Positions 17,572 through 25,840 of a stretch of 64,000 nucleotides of DNA are shown piece by piece (the stretch's first letter is position 1; every line of letters starts with the position of its first letter). Source of the DNA: Shinella pollutisoli (GTDB taxonomy: Bacteria; Pseudomonadota; Alphaproteobacteria; Rhizobiales; Rhizobiaceae); assembly GCF_024609765.1 (NCBI RefSeq), contig NZ_JANFDG010000023.1:27261-91260 (forward strand), given 5' to 3'. The notes below the pieces were generated by a model that was given only the letters and a program-made list of their open reading frames with translations, was not told where the DNA came from and ran no database searches. A program made the position numbers and the translations under genes.

Positions 17572-17820
17572 ATGCCGAACTCTCTTCCCCCCATCGAAAT
17601 CAATTTGAGCACCGTGCTCGCGTGCTGCGATTGCCATACGCGCGATGCAGTCCTCGCGCTGCTTGAGCGCGGTGGCGATCTCACTCTCGCCGAGATCGCC
17701 GAAGTCATCGGCACCGACACGAACGAACTCATCCGCCAGTTGGTCGGCTACCTGATCGCGGATGAGGCGCTGCGGCTGCTCGAAGCCGAAGCCGATGAAA
17801 ACCGGGGGCGGGCGAACTGA
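17572..17820 (+). CDS. Small hypothetical protein, probable winged-helix
   Basis: The 82-residue protein contains AVLALLERGGDLTLAEIAEVIG followed by an Asn-Glu helix and LVGYLIADEALRLLE, a spacing that suggests a small helix-turn-helix. It also has two Cys near residues 19 and 22 (LACCDCH). The stop overlaps the start of the capsid fusion gene by one base (TGATG), so the two are translationally coupled. Candidate roles are a head-gene regulator or a chaperone for the capsid; neither is proven. Confidence 0.6.
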   Translation: MPNSLPPIEINLSTVLACCDCHTRDAVLALLERGGDLTLAEIAEVIGTDTNELIRQLVGYLIADEALRLLEAEADENRGRAN

Positions 17821-19769
17821 TGAACGCGCCTCTCACCATCAGCCTTCCGGCCATGAGGCGCGATGCGCAGCTTCGCGCCGCTTCCTTCGATGAAGCCGCG
17901 AACACGATCGAAGTGGTTTGGACGACGGGCGCAAAGGTCCGGCGCTTTTCGTGGCTCGATGGGGCCTTTGACGAAGAGCTTGTCGTCAGCCCGCAGTCCG
18001 TCCGCCTTGACCGGCTCAACGCGGGCGCGCCCTTCCTCAATACCCATGCGAGCTACGACCTTGCCGATGTGATCGGCTCGGTCGTGCCCGGCAGCGCAAA
18101 GATCGTGAGGGGCCAGGGCGTTGCTCGCATCCTGTTGAGCGATGCGCCCGGCGATGCCGATACCGTCGCCAAGATCAAGGCCGGCGTCATCCGCAATGTG
18201 AGCGTCGGGTATCGCGTGCATCGCGTCGAAAAGATCGAAAGCGACGGCGATGTCCCGCTTCATCGTGTGGTCGATTTCGAGCCTCTCGAAATCTCGGCCG
18301 TGCCGATCCCGGCTGATGCCGGCGCGCAAATCCGCGCCGGCTCTGAAACCTTTCCCGCAATCATCGAACTGAAAGGGGCAACGAAGATGCCTACGAAGAC
18401 GAATGCCAACCCTGCCGCCGACGCGGCGACCCTCGAAGCCGAGCGCAGCCGCGCCGGCACCATCACCGACCTCGCGACCCGCGCCGGCCTGCCGGAAATG
18501 ATCGCGCCCGCGATCCAGGCAGGCACGACGGTTGATGATTTCCGCGCAGCGCTGTTCGACCGCATGGTCGAAGACGAACGTCGCGTCCATCCCGGCGGCC
18601 CCGGCCAGCAGATCGGCGCGCCGGCTACCGTGGCCGATCACAGCTTCGACAATCGTCGCGCTGCCGCGATGGCATCGGCGATCCTGCACCGCGTCGATCC
18701 GACCGCCTTCCCGCTGGAAGCCGGTGCCGAGGTCTTCGTCGCAATGCCTCTGTTGGAAGTCGCCCGCGCGGCTGTCGAAGGCAGGGGCGTCCGCACCGCC
18801 GGCATGTCGAAGATGCAGATCGCGGCGGCGGCGCTGGATCAGCGGTCGCTCGGCGGCCTGCACGGCACGAGCGACTTCCCGGCGGTCCTTGCCGGTGTCA
18901 CCGGCAAGGTACTGCGGATGGCCTATGAGGCTGCGCCGCAGACCTTCCGGCCGCTCGTCCGCGTGACGACGGTCCCCGACTTCAAAGAGCAAAGCCGCGT
19001 GTCGATCGGCGAGGCGCCCGCCCTTGAACGGGTAAACGAGCATGGCGAGTTCAAGCGCGGCACGATCGGCGAAGGCAAAGAAACCTTCCGGCTCGCGACC
19101 TATGGAAAGGTCATCGGCTTGACCCGGCAGAGCATCGTCAACGACGACTTGAGCGCTTTCGACCGCCTGCCGCGCGCCTTCGGCGTCCAGGCGGCGCAGT
19201 TGGAGAGCGATGTCGTGTGGGCGCAGATCATCGGCAATCCGAAGATGGGCGACAACGTGGACCTGTTCCACTCGGATCACAAAAACCTCGGAACCGATCT
19301 CGCGATTGGCGAGGCGTCCGTCAGCGAAGCGCGCAAGGGCATGGGCCTCCAAACCGGCCTTGACGGTGCCACGGCGCTGAACCTGACGCCCGCATATCTG
19401 ATCGTCCCGAAGGCGCAGGAGACGGCGGCGTTGAAGTTCCTGACGACGATCACGCCGGCCAAGACCGACGACGCGGTGCCGCGCGAGCTTCGCAATCTTA
19501 CGGTCATCGCGGAACCCCGCCTCGACCTCGGCATTCCGCGCTTCGGCATCGCGGGCAATGATGACGCCTTCTATTTCGCCGCCTCGCCGAGCGTCGTCGA
19601 CATCGTGGAACTGGCCTATCTCGAAGGCCAGCAGGGCGTCTTCACCGAAACCCGTATGGGCTTTGACATCGACGGGATCGAGATCAAGGCGCGCCTCGAC
19701 GTGGCCGCCAAGGTGCTCGACTGGCGCGGCCTCTTCAAGACGCCTTACGACGGCCCGTCCGGCGGCTGA
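17820..19769 (+). CDS. Prohead protease / major capsid protein fusion
   Basis: The 649-residue protein joins two phage morphogenesis modules. Residues 1-175 form an S78-type prohead protease: His76 in FLNTHASYD and Ser128 in RNVSVGYRV are the likely catalytic pair, and EISAVPIPAD near 158 is a family hallmark. Residues 190-265 resemble a scaffold or delta region, and 265-649 an HK97/gpT-like capsid subunit with FRPLVRVTTVPDFKEQSRV and, further on, VDLFHSDHKNLGTD. Such fusions are known in other phage genomes, usually with portal and terminase genes that are missing here. Self-cleavage near residue 190 (before MPTKTNANPAA) would release the capsid part. The ATG overlaps the upstream stop. Confidence 0.88.
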   Translation: MNAPLTISLPAMRRDAQLRAASFDEAANTIEVVWTTGAKVRRFSWLDGAFDEELVVSPQSVRLDRLNAGAPFLNTHASYDLADVIGSVVPGSAKIVRGQGVARILLSDAPGDADTVAKIKAGVIRNVSVGYRVHRVEKIESDGDVPLHRVVDFEPLEISAVPIPADAGAQIRAGSETFPAIIELKGATKMPTKTNANPAADAATLEAERSRAGTITDLATRAGLPEMIAPAIQAGTTVDDFRAALFDRMVEDERRVHPGGPGQQIGAPATVADHSFDNRRAAAMASAILHRVDPTAFPLEAGAEVFVAMPLLEVARAAVEGRGVRTAGMSKMQIAAAALDQRSLGGLHGTSDFPAVLAGVTGKVLRMAYEAAPQTFRPLVRVTTVPDFKEQSRVSIGEAPALERVNEHGEFKRGTIGEGKETFRLATYGKVIGLTRQSIVNDDLSAFDRLPRAFGVQAAQLESDVVWAQIIGNPKMGDNVDLFHSDHKNLGTDLAIGEASVSEARKGMGLQTGLDGATALNLTPAYLIVPKAQETAALKFLTTITPAKTDDAVPRELRNLTVIAEPRLDLGIPRFGIAGNDDAFYFAASPSVVDIVELAYLEGQQGVFTETRMGFDIDGIEIKARLDVAAKVLDWRGLFKTPYDGPSGG

Positions 19770-19895
19770 CAAACTCTTCGGCGGCGGCCTAGTCCTCCGC
19801 CGCCCTCGGCGGTCCGCCACCTGCGAGGCGGGCCGCCACCAGCGCCCGGCCGTCGTGCGCCGGTCGGGCGCTTCCTCCCTTCATGAGGTGGCACG

Positions 19896-22448
19896 GTGGC
19901 AAACCACGTTTCTCAACTATTAGTGCGCCTGATTGATGGCGTGTCCGGTCCCGCCCGCAAAGCTGCCGGCGCGCTGCTCGGCATCGGGCAGGCCGCCAAC
20001 AAGATCGGCGGAATGCAGGGCCGCTTGCAGGCCGCGATGGCGAAGAACGAACGTGCGCTTGATGCCGCGCGGGGTCGAATGGTCGATGCCGTGGCGGCCG
20101 GTTACGCGCTGCAACGAGCGCTCGCTGCCCCGATCCGTGCAGCGTCCGAATTTGAAAGCGCGATGGCCGATGTCCGCAAGGTCGTGGACTTCGACACCCC
20201 GCAGGCGTTCAAAGATTTCCAGACTTCGGTTCTCCAAATGTCGAAGCGCCTGCCCCTCGCGGCGCAGGACTTGACGAAAATCGTGGCTGCTGCCGGTCAG
20301 GCCGGCATCGCGCGGGAAGAGCTTCTTCGGTTCACCGATATGGCGGCCAAGGTCGGTGTCGCCTTCGACATCACCGCCGAGCAGACGGGCGAAGCGCTGG
20401 CGAAGGTGATGACCGGGCTTGATCTTTCCGTCGATCAGGTCGGGCGGCTTGCCGACGCGATGAACCATTTGAGCAACGCGCAGGCATCGAGCGCCGCCGA
20501 CATTCTCGACGTGGTACGCCGCGTCGGCGCGACCTCCAAGCAGTATGGCTATAGCGCCGTCGAAGTCTCTGCCTTCGCCTCGGCCATGCTGTCGGCCGGC
20601 ATGGAAAGCGAAGTGGTCGCGACCTCCTTCCGCAACATGGGCCTTGCGCTGACGCGGGGCGCGTCAGCGACCAAGCGCCAGCGGCAAGCTTTCCGGGCGC
20701 TCGGTCTCGATGCCACGAAGGTGTCGAAGGCGATGCAGCGCGACGCCGTAGGCACCACGCTCGAAGTCCTTGAGGCGATTGGCAAGCTGCCGAAAGATTT
20801 GCAGGCGTCCTTGTCGTCCGATCTCTTCGGCAATGAGGCTCGCGCCCTTGGCCCGCTCCTGACGAACCTCAATCTGCTTAAAAAGTCGCTCGGGCTGGTC
20901 GCGAACGAGACCGACTATGCCGGCTCGGCGACCCGCGAATACGAGGCCCGCGCGGCGACCTTCGCCAATAATCTCCAACTCTTCCGCAACCGCCTCAATG
21001 CGGTCGCGGTGACGATCGGCAACGTTCTGCTTCCGCCACTCACGGCGATGATGGATAAGCTCGGGCCGATTGTGGATGCGGTCCAGCGCTTCGCCGAAGC
21101 CCATCCGACCCTCACGGCGAACGTCATCGCAGCAACATCGGCGCTGATCGGTTTCAGGATCGCGCTCGCCGGCCTGCGGTTCGCCGGGCTGTTCGTGAAG
21201 GGCGGCGCGCTGTCGCTGCTGGCGGCGACCTTCGGCCGGATCGCCGCCGCAGGGAGCAAGATGGGCGGCGCGGTACGCGCGACGTGGGCCTTGCAAGCCG
21301 CCCTGGCGGGCGGCGCAAGCTACGGTGGGCTGGCGAAGGCGGCAGACGCTCTCAAGGCCATCGCACGCATTACGCCCGGCCTGCGGCTGGTCGGTCCTGC
21401 CATCGGCGCGATCGTCGCCGCGCTCGGCTCTCTGACCGTTCCCATCGTCGCCGGCATTGCCGCCGTCGCGGCAGTCGGCTTCACGATCTGGAAATATTGG
21501 GATCGGCTGTCCTCGATCTTCCGTGGCGTGGCGCTGGCGATCGGCGATCAGCTTGCGCCGGCATTCGAGGCAGCGCGTCCCGTGCTTGAATGGCTCGCGC
21601 CGGTCGGCGACGCGATAGCCTGGGCCTGGGAAAAGGCCGCGAGCGCTCTTAGCGCCGTGGGCGACTGGTTCGGCTCGATTTTCTCCCGCGAACTTCTCTC
21701 CGAAGATCAGAAGGCGGCGCTTGAGGGTGACGCGCGGGACATCACGAACCGCATCATCAACGGCCTCAAGGTAGGGCATGGGCTTCTCCTTGATGCCGGC
21801 GTGCAGATGATCCAGTCCCTTCTAGGAGGGATGGCCTCCAAGATCGGGGAGGCCGTCACCTGGGCGGCCACGATCCCGCAGCGGATCAGGGCGGCATTCG
21901 GGAAGATCGACTTCAAGGACGCCGTTTCGATCGAGGCGCTGGTTGCGGCATTCAAGTCTGCGAATGCGCAAATCTTTGCCGCTGGCGCCGACATGATCCA
22001 GTCCCTTTGGGATGGGATGGTGAGCAAGGTCGAGCAGCTTATCGCGTGGGTGAAGACGATCCCGGCGCGGATCAAGGCGGCGATCACGACCGACCTTTCC
22101 GGCGCCATTCGCGGGCTTATCCCTTCGTGGGCGGGCGGCGGCGGTGGCGGCGGTGGCGATAGCCAGCCGGCCGTAGACGGCAAGCGCGCGAGCGGCGGCC
22201 CGGTCTATCCCGGCCGGAGCTACCTTGTCGGCGAGCAGGGGCCGGAAATCATCACGCCGTCGCGCAGCGGCTACGTCCATCCGAACGGCTCGGGCGGCGG
22301 TGGGAGCTTCAACCAAACAGTCAACATCAACATTACCGGCGCGCAGGACGATGAAGCGATCATCGACAAGGTGAAACGAGCAATCTCCGACGCAACCCGA
22401 GAGGCGCTGCGCGGCGTCCAGGCCGACTATGGGTTCAAATACACATGA
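19896..22448 (+). CDS. Phage tail tape measure protein, TP901 family
   Basis: The 850-residue protein has a TP901-type core domain at about residues 95-270 (QAGIAREELLRFTDMAAKVGVAF, later LFGNEARALGPLL) and hydrophobic stretches around 400-520, typical of tape measure proteins that fix tail length and later cross the host membrane. The C-terminus carries a Gly-rich linker and then ASGGPVYPGRSYLVGEQGPE, a common tape measure ending. A GTG start follows GAGGT at 6 bases. No tail tube, chaperone, baseplate or connector gene lies near it, which is unusual. It ends in an ATGA overlap with the next gene. Confidence 0.9.
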   Translation: MANHVSQLLVRLIDGVSGPARKAAGALLGIGQAANKIGGMQGRLQAAMAKNERALDAARGRMVDAVAAGYALQRALAAPIRAASEFESAMADVRKVVDFDTPQAFKDFQTSVLQMSKRLPLAAQDLTKIVAAAGQAGIAREELLRFTDMAAKVGVAFDITAEQTGEALAKVMTGLDLSVDQVGRLADAMNHLSNAQASSAADILDVVRRVGATSKQYGYSAVEVSAFASAMLSAGMESEVVATSFRNMGLALTRGASATKRQRQAFRALGLDATKVSKAMQRDAVGTTLEVLEAIGKLPKDLQASLSSDLFGNEARALGPLLTNLNLLKKSLGLVANETDYAGSATREYEARAATFANNLQLFRNRLNAVAVTIGNVLLPPLTAMMDKLGPIVDAVQRFAEAHPTLTANVIAATSALIGFRIALAGLRFAGLFVKGGALSLLAATFGRIAAAGSKMGGAVRATWALQAALAGGASYGGLAKAADALKAIARITPGLRLVGPAIGAIVAALGSLTVPIVAGIAAVAAVGFTIWKYWDRLSSIFRGVALAIGDQLAPAFEAARPVLEWLAPVGDAIAWAWEKAASALSAVGDWFGSIFSRELLSEDQKAALEGDARDITNRIINGLKVGHGLLLDAGVQMIQSLLGGMASKIGEAVTWAATIPQRIRAAFGKIDFKDAVSIEALVAAFKSANAQIFAAGADMIQSLWDGMVSKVEQLIAWVKTIPARIKAAITTDLSGAIRGLIPSWAGGGGGGGGDSQPAVDGKRASGGPVYPGRSYLVGEQGPEIITPSRSGYVHPNGSGGGGSFNQTVNINITGAQDDEAIIDKVKRAISDATREALRGVQADYGFKYT

Positions 22449-22951
22449 CAATCGCCGCCGATGATCTCGAAGAACTCGCCCCGCTGATGATGGCGCACAT
22501 CGAGCGGCAGATCGCCGAGCGCCGTATTACCGGCGATGCCGTAACCGGCCTTTCCTTCACGCGGGCCGCCATGATGCGGGCCGCGCTCTATTTCCGTCGC
22601 TTCGTATCGAGCGACGATGAGCACGCGGAAGGCGCAGGCCAAGCGTTCGGCTTGACGTGGATGCTCGCCGAACGCGAGACCATGCAGCGCGTCATGACAG
22701 CGATCTCATCGCCGGCCGCCAAGGGACGTGAGGCCGATGTCATCGCCACGCTGATGAAGGGCGCGAGCATTGAAGAAGCCCTTGCGATGACGAATAGCGC
22801 GCCTGCCGCTCTGGTCACGCAGGAGGGCCGTGTAGTCGCATTTCCGGCACGGCGCGTCACAGACAGCGCCGACGATGAAACGCGCGCCAGCGCGGCTGTC
22901 TCGCGGCTCGGTTCTAGGACTGAACAAGAGGACGGGCGAAATGATTGCTGA
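22445..22951 (+). CDS. Hypothetical element protein (168 aa), translationally coupled to the tape measure gene
   Basis: The start overlaps the tape measure stop in ATGA. The protein is helical throughout its first 120 residues (ELAPLMMAHIERQIAERRI, later RAAMMRAALYFRRFV) and acidic at the C-terminus. I recognise no domain. Position next to the tape measure suggests a tail chaperone or a regulator of helper particles, but nothing in the sequence proves that. Confidence 0.65.
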   Translation: MTIAADDLEELAPLMMAHIERQIAERRITGDAVTGLSFTRAAMMRAALYFRRFVSSDDEHAEGAGQAFGLTWMLAERETMQRVMTAISSPAAKGREADVIATLMKGASIEEALAMTNSAPAALVTQEGRVVAFPARRVTDSADDETRASAAVSRLGSRTEQEDGRNDC

Positions 22952-22968
22952 CCAAAGCGATCCGGCAT

Positions 22969-22992
22969 TGGCCGTGCTTGAGCACGGCCAAT
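22969..22992. other. Perfect 10-bp inverted repeat after the structural genes
   Basis: TTGGCCGTGC and GCACGGCCAA flank a TTGA loop. No T-run follows on either strand, so it is either a weak terminator for the preceding gene or a protein-binding site. Confidence 0.4.
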
Positions 22993-23218
22993 GCATTGAG
23001 CCAGCTCGCACAAATACCGCGCCACTTCCGGGCGGGGGCTAGCTGCCTCGCTGCGAAAGGTGTCCTCCCGGTGGGCGCGGTTATTCTAATTCCGGGTCAA
23101 GGGCACCACCGGCTAGAACAGGCGGGCGGCTTTATAGCCGCCCGCTGCTTTCCCGCTCGGGACTTGCGCGTGGCACCGGCAACCGAAATATTGAAGCTTT
23201 CGATGATCGGGGGCACAA

Positions 23219-24130
23219 TTGAGTATTCTTCGCGACATACAGGCAGCTATCCTCCAAGAGAACCCAGACCTCGGCACGATCCTGCTCAAGCTGCGTCTTC
23301 TCGCGTCGCGGCTTGGTAGTGAGCCGCTTGAGGATTGGGTGAAGTATGAAGCGGAAGGGTATCCCCGCGATATAGAAGTCCCGACCTACCGGATCGTCAG
23401 CGTTTCATACACCGGCAGTTGGTCCGGTCCTTTTGGTGGCGGCATAAGCAACGCTCCGATCCCACCGTATCTGATAGAGAAGCACGCAGGGGAACATTGG
23501 ACCCGACATCGGGTTCGCGAGAGCATTGCCGGCGTTCAAGAGATGGCGAGTAAGGATCACGACCTAGGTCTCAATTCCTCGAACCTAATTCTCATGCTGC
23601 AAGGCAAAGTCTATGAGGATTATGCTTGCAATGCCGTCTCAGGAAATATTTCCATCTTCGCCGTCCGCGAAATCGTCCAAGCTGTCCGTGCTCGCATCCT
23701 TGAGCTGACGATTGAGCTTGAGAAGCGGCTGCCGCAGGCGGTTGAAGTCACGTTGCAAAGCGTGATCGAGAAGACCCCTGAAAGCGCTGCAACGGTCACG
23801 CAGATTTTCAATCAGACGATCCACGGAAATGTCACTCATGTGACGGCGACCGACAACGCGCACGTCTCGCTCGCGATCACGGCAGGCGACAATGCGTCGA
23901 TGGTCAGTGAACTGATTAAGGCGGGATTGTCCGAACCGGCCGCCAAGGAAATCACGGAGATCGTCGCCTCCGAGAAGCCGGACAATGCCGACCAACCCCT
24001 CGGGCGCAAGGCTCTCGACTGGATCAAGAAGAACACGCCCAAGGCGGCTGGCAGCGCTTGGAAGATCGGATCAGCCGTAGCGACTGATTTGCTTAAAGAG
24101 GCAGCTTTGAAATACTACGGATTGAAGTGA
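23219..24130 (+). CDS. AbiTii-domain protein (abortive-infection-like)
   Basis: The 303-residue protein begins with the AbiTii module (PF18864): short helices LRDIQAAILQENPDLGTILL and then KLRLLASRLGSEPLEDWVKYE, followed by a conserved YRIVSVSYTG strand. AbiTii comes from a lactococcal abortive-infection locus; its biochemistry is not settled. The second half contains a serine/threonine-rich region (NVTHVTATDNAHVS) and a C-terminal Lys-rich end. The start is a TTG with GGGGG upstream. It is the most AT-rich gene of the element and separated from its neighbours by 267 and 112 bases, which fits a self-contained cargo gene. Confidence 0.78.
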   Translation: MSILRDIQAAILQENPDLGTILLKLRLLASRLGSEPLEDWVKYEAEGYPRDIEVPTYRIVSVSYTGSWSGPFGGGISNAPIPPYLIEKHAGEHWTRHRVRESIAGVQEMASKDHDLGLNSSNLILMLQGKVYEDYACNAVSGNISIFAVREIVQAVRARILELTIELEKRLPQAVEVTLQSVIEKTPESAATVTQIFNQTIHGNVTHVTATDNAHVSLAITAGDNASMVSELIKAGLSEPAAKEITEIVASEKPDNADQPLGRKALDWIKKNTPKAAGSAWKIGSAVATDLLKEAALKYYGLK

Positions 24131-24242
24131 GAACCGGGGAAGCGCGACGACAGCGCGCTATGGCCCCTCGCCGCCCTTGTGATAGCGGAGAAAGTCAGAC
24201 GCGCGCCCACGGGCGCGTGTGGCTTGAAGAAGGGGCATTACC

Positions 24243-24515
24243 TTGACTGACGATCTTATGCCAATCGGCTCTCCTGCCTGGGCAGAGGCCATGGCGGCGA
24301 GTATGCGCGTCGCCGCGCGCATCGCCGAAATGAGCGATGACGAGCTTGCCGCCTTCCGCGAGCGACTGCGGGCCGATCCCGAGACGCGCGAGACCATCGC
24401 CAGCGATCTCGCCGACGCGCATCGAAATCTTGCCGACATGCTCGCCGTCATCGAAATCGCCGAGCGCCGCCTTGAAGTCGTCAAGCAGGACGAGCGCTGC
24501 CGCTGCGACTGCTGA
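24243..24515 (+). CDS. Hypothetical small helical protein at the right end of the element
   Basis: The 90-residue protein starts at a TTG (MTDDLMPIGSPAWAEAM) and is predicted mostly helical, with a charged middle part (MSDDELAAFRERLRADPETRE) and a Cys-rich C-terminus (CRCDC). A GAAG-like ribosome site lies upstream. It has the Asp-Arg-rich layout of small regulatory or anti-toxin-like proteins, but no family is recognised. Confidence 0.5.
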   Translation: MTDDLMPIGSPAWAEAMAASMRVAARIAEMSDDELAAFRERLRADPETRETIASDLADAHRNLADMLAVIEIAERRLEVVKQDERCRCDC

Positions 24516-24529
24516 TCAAAAAAAATCTT

Positions 24530-24579
24530 GGTCCTATTGGCCGATAGCAAAACGGAAAAATAGGACCGCCGCTAGGACC
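24530..24579. repeat. TAGGACC repeats, candidate integrase arm sites (right)
   Basis: TAGGACC lies at 24561-24567 and 24573-24579, exactly 12 bases apart as at the left end, and inverted as GGTCCTA at 24530-24536. The set is about 60-100 bases from the attR core. Confidence 0.6.
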
Positions 24580-24636
24580 AAGGATCGGCAACAACAAGAA
24601 ACCGCAAGCAAAATCAATTTGTTATGGCAAATCGGT

Positions 24637-24650
24637 TGGCGGATGGGGTG
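24637..24650. repeat. attR core (14-bp direct repeat within tRNA-Ser)
   Basis: This is the right copy of TGGCGGATGGGGTG and forms the CCA, discriminator and acceptor 3' strand of tRNA-Ser, so the tRNA stays complete after integration. Confidence 0.85.
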
Positions 24651-24726
24651 GGATTCGAACCCACGGTAGGCTTTCGCCTACGCCGGTTTTCAAGACCGGT
24701 GCCTTAAACCGCTCGGCCACCCATCC
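24637..24726 (-). tRNA. tRNA-Ser (UGA)
   Basis: The minus strand gives a 90-nt tRNA with CCA encoded, acceptor GGATGGG/CCCATCC, anticodon loop CTTGAAA (anticodon UGA), a long variable arm typical of serine tRNA and the T-loop GGTTCGAATCC. It is the target of the integrated element. Confidence 0.95.
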
Positions 24727-24860
24727 GCACCCCGCGATCGCGGGTTCGGTCGCCTTTACAGGCAGGGACGGGGTGGCGTCAACATCGCCCGCGGCACCCG
24801 CCGGGCTTGAACGCTTGCCGCCGAGGGGGTAAACGGGGGCAACAGGGATTGGAATGCGAA

Positions 24861-25181
24861 ATGAGTGAAGACAGCCGCCGCGAGCAACCCCGGACATGGC
24901 AGACGTTGCGGGACCTGAAGCTCGCCGTGAGGAAGGTCGCGGATGTCTATGTCCGCGTCCATATTCTCGCCGGGCACTACATGCGGGTTTCCTCCGAGGA
25001 TTTCCTCGAGGCGGTGAGCGACATGCAGGCCGCCGGCGCGACCCATCCCTATCCCCGCCGGTTCCAGTTCACCATCGAGAACGGCATCGTCTGGGTCCAT
25101 GCCGGCCATCTGCCGAGGGCCGCCCGTGCCCGGGCGCGCGCGGGACATGCCGGGAAGGCGGATCCGGACGAGGACGAATAG
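24861..25181 (+). CDS. Conserved hypothetical protein (106 aa)
   Basis: The first half contains WQTLRDLKLAVRKVADVYVR and YMRVSSEDFLEAVSDM; the second half is a short beta-rich region (RRFQFTIENGIVWVHAGH) and an Ala/Arg tail. The family is not recognised. A weak ribosome site (GGAATG) precedes the ATG. The gene is outside the element and has the chromosomal codon bias. Confidence 0.6.
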   Translation: MSEDSRREQPRTWQTLRDLKLAVRKVADVYVRVHILAGHYMRVSSEDFLEAVSDMQAAGATHPYPRRFQFTIENGIVWVHAGHLPRAARARARAGHAGKADPDEDE

Positions 25182-25446
25182 CCGCCGGCGCGCGGGACGG
25201 CCGCGCAAACAAAAAGGCCGGGTACTTGCGTCCCGACCTTTCGCTTCGCCTCGACGTCCTGCCAGTACATCCGTGGTCAGGGCGGAAGCGAAATCCTGAC
25301 CCATAGATGGTGCCGCCGGTCCGCGTTTCAAGGGGGCAGGGCGGGCGCGGCAAGATTTCTCGACTTGCTGGCGCCTTAATGCTTCGTTACCCTGTCGGCC
25401 ATCCTCAGCAGGGTATTCTGCCGGACGTGGTCAAAAGGAGGCCTCC

Positions 25447-25659
25447 ATGGACGTGCTTCGCGACCAGACTCATATCGGCATGTTCGAGCCGCAGGACGTG
25501 GCGCTCCTGCAATCGGTTTTCGCCCGCCTCAACGCGGCCGACCTTGCGGTGCGGGACGAGGCGAAGGCCCGTTCGCTCGCCCGCTCGATCATCAAGCTCT
25601 ACCGCCACGGCGTGCGCGATCCGCAGCAGCTTTTCGAGACGCTGCGGCCCGATCGCTGA
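25447..25659 (+). CDS. Small conserved hypothetical protein (70 aa)
   Basis: A strong ribosome site (AAAGGAGG, about 25434-25441) lies just before the ATG. The peptide is an all-helical, soluble protein with L-x-x-L-F-A-R-L-N-A-A-D-L-A motifs and RSIIKLYRHGVRDPQQL, common in uncharacterised rhizobial proteins of similar size. I do not recognise its function. Confidence 0.65.
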   Translation: MDVLRDQTHIGMFEPQDVALLQSVFARLNAADLAVRDEAKARSLARSIIKLYRHGVRDPQQLFETLRPDR

Positions 25660-25840
25660 AGGCCGCGGTTTACCTGCCGTAAACCATGATCGCGCGTTCT
25701 TTCCCCGCGCCGCGCGCGCCGCTCGCAATTTTGCCACGTTATTGGCATGATTAACGGACTGTTATGTTGAGAGTGGCATGGACGGCCGGCTTGCGAGGGG
25801 CAAGCGAGTTGGTCGGCACACCGTCGGGGACAATAGCGGC

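Larger units (their letters stand above)
13301..24650 (+). mobile_element. Integrated phage-derived element in tRNA-Ser (11.3 kb)
   Basis: The element is bounded by a 14-bp direct repeat, TGGCGGATGGGGTG, at 13301-13314 and 24637-24650. The right copy is the 3' end of tRNA-Ser including the encoded CCA. Gene order is integrase, excisionase, unknown genes, Nu1-like small terminase, one unknown gene, protease-capsid fusion, tape measure, unknown gene, AbiTii protein, unknown gene. All are on the plus strand. No large terminase, portal, connector, tail tube, baseplate, lysis or replication initiator is recognisable. The frames are intact and many overlap. It could be a phage satellite that uses a helper, or a prophage reduced by deletion; the sequence favours the former because no gene is broken. 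Confidence 0.85.

Noticed and set aside
22941..23042. Possible 33-residue peptide after the tape measure block
   Set aside because: It overlaps the preceding gene, has no good ribosome site and contains the 10-bp inverted repeat; the sequence is better read as a control region.
13301..24650. CRISPR array or retron in the element
   Set aside because: No spaced direct repeats beyond the att and TAGGACC sites and no reverse transcriptase or Cas motif in any frame.
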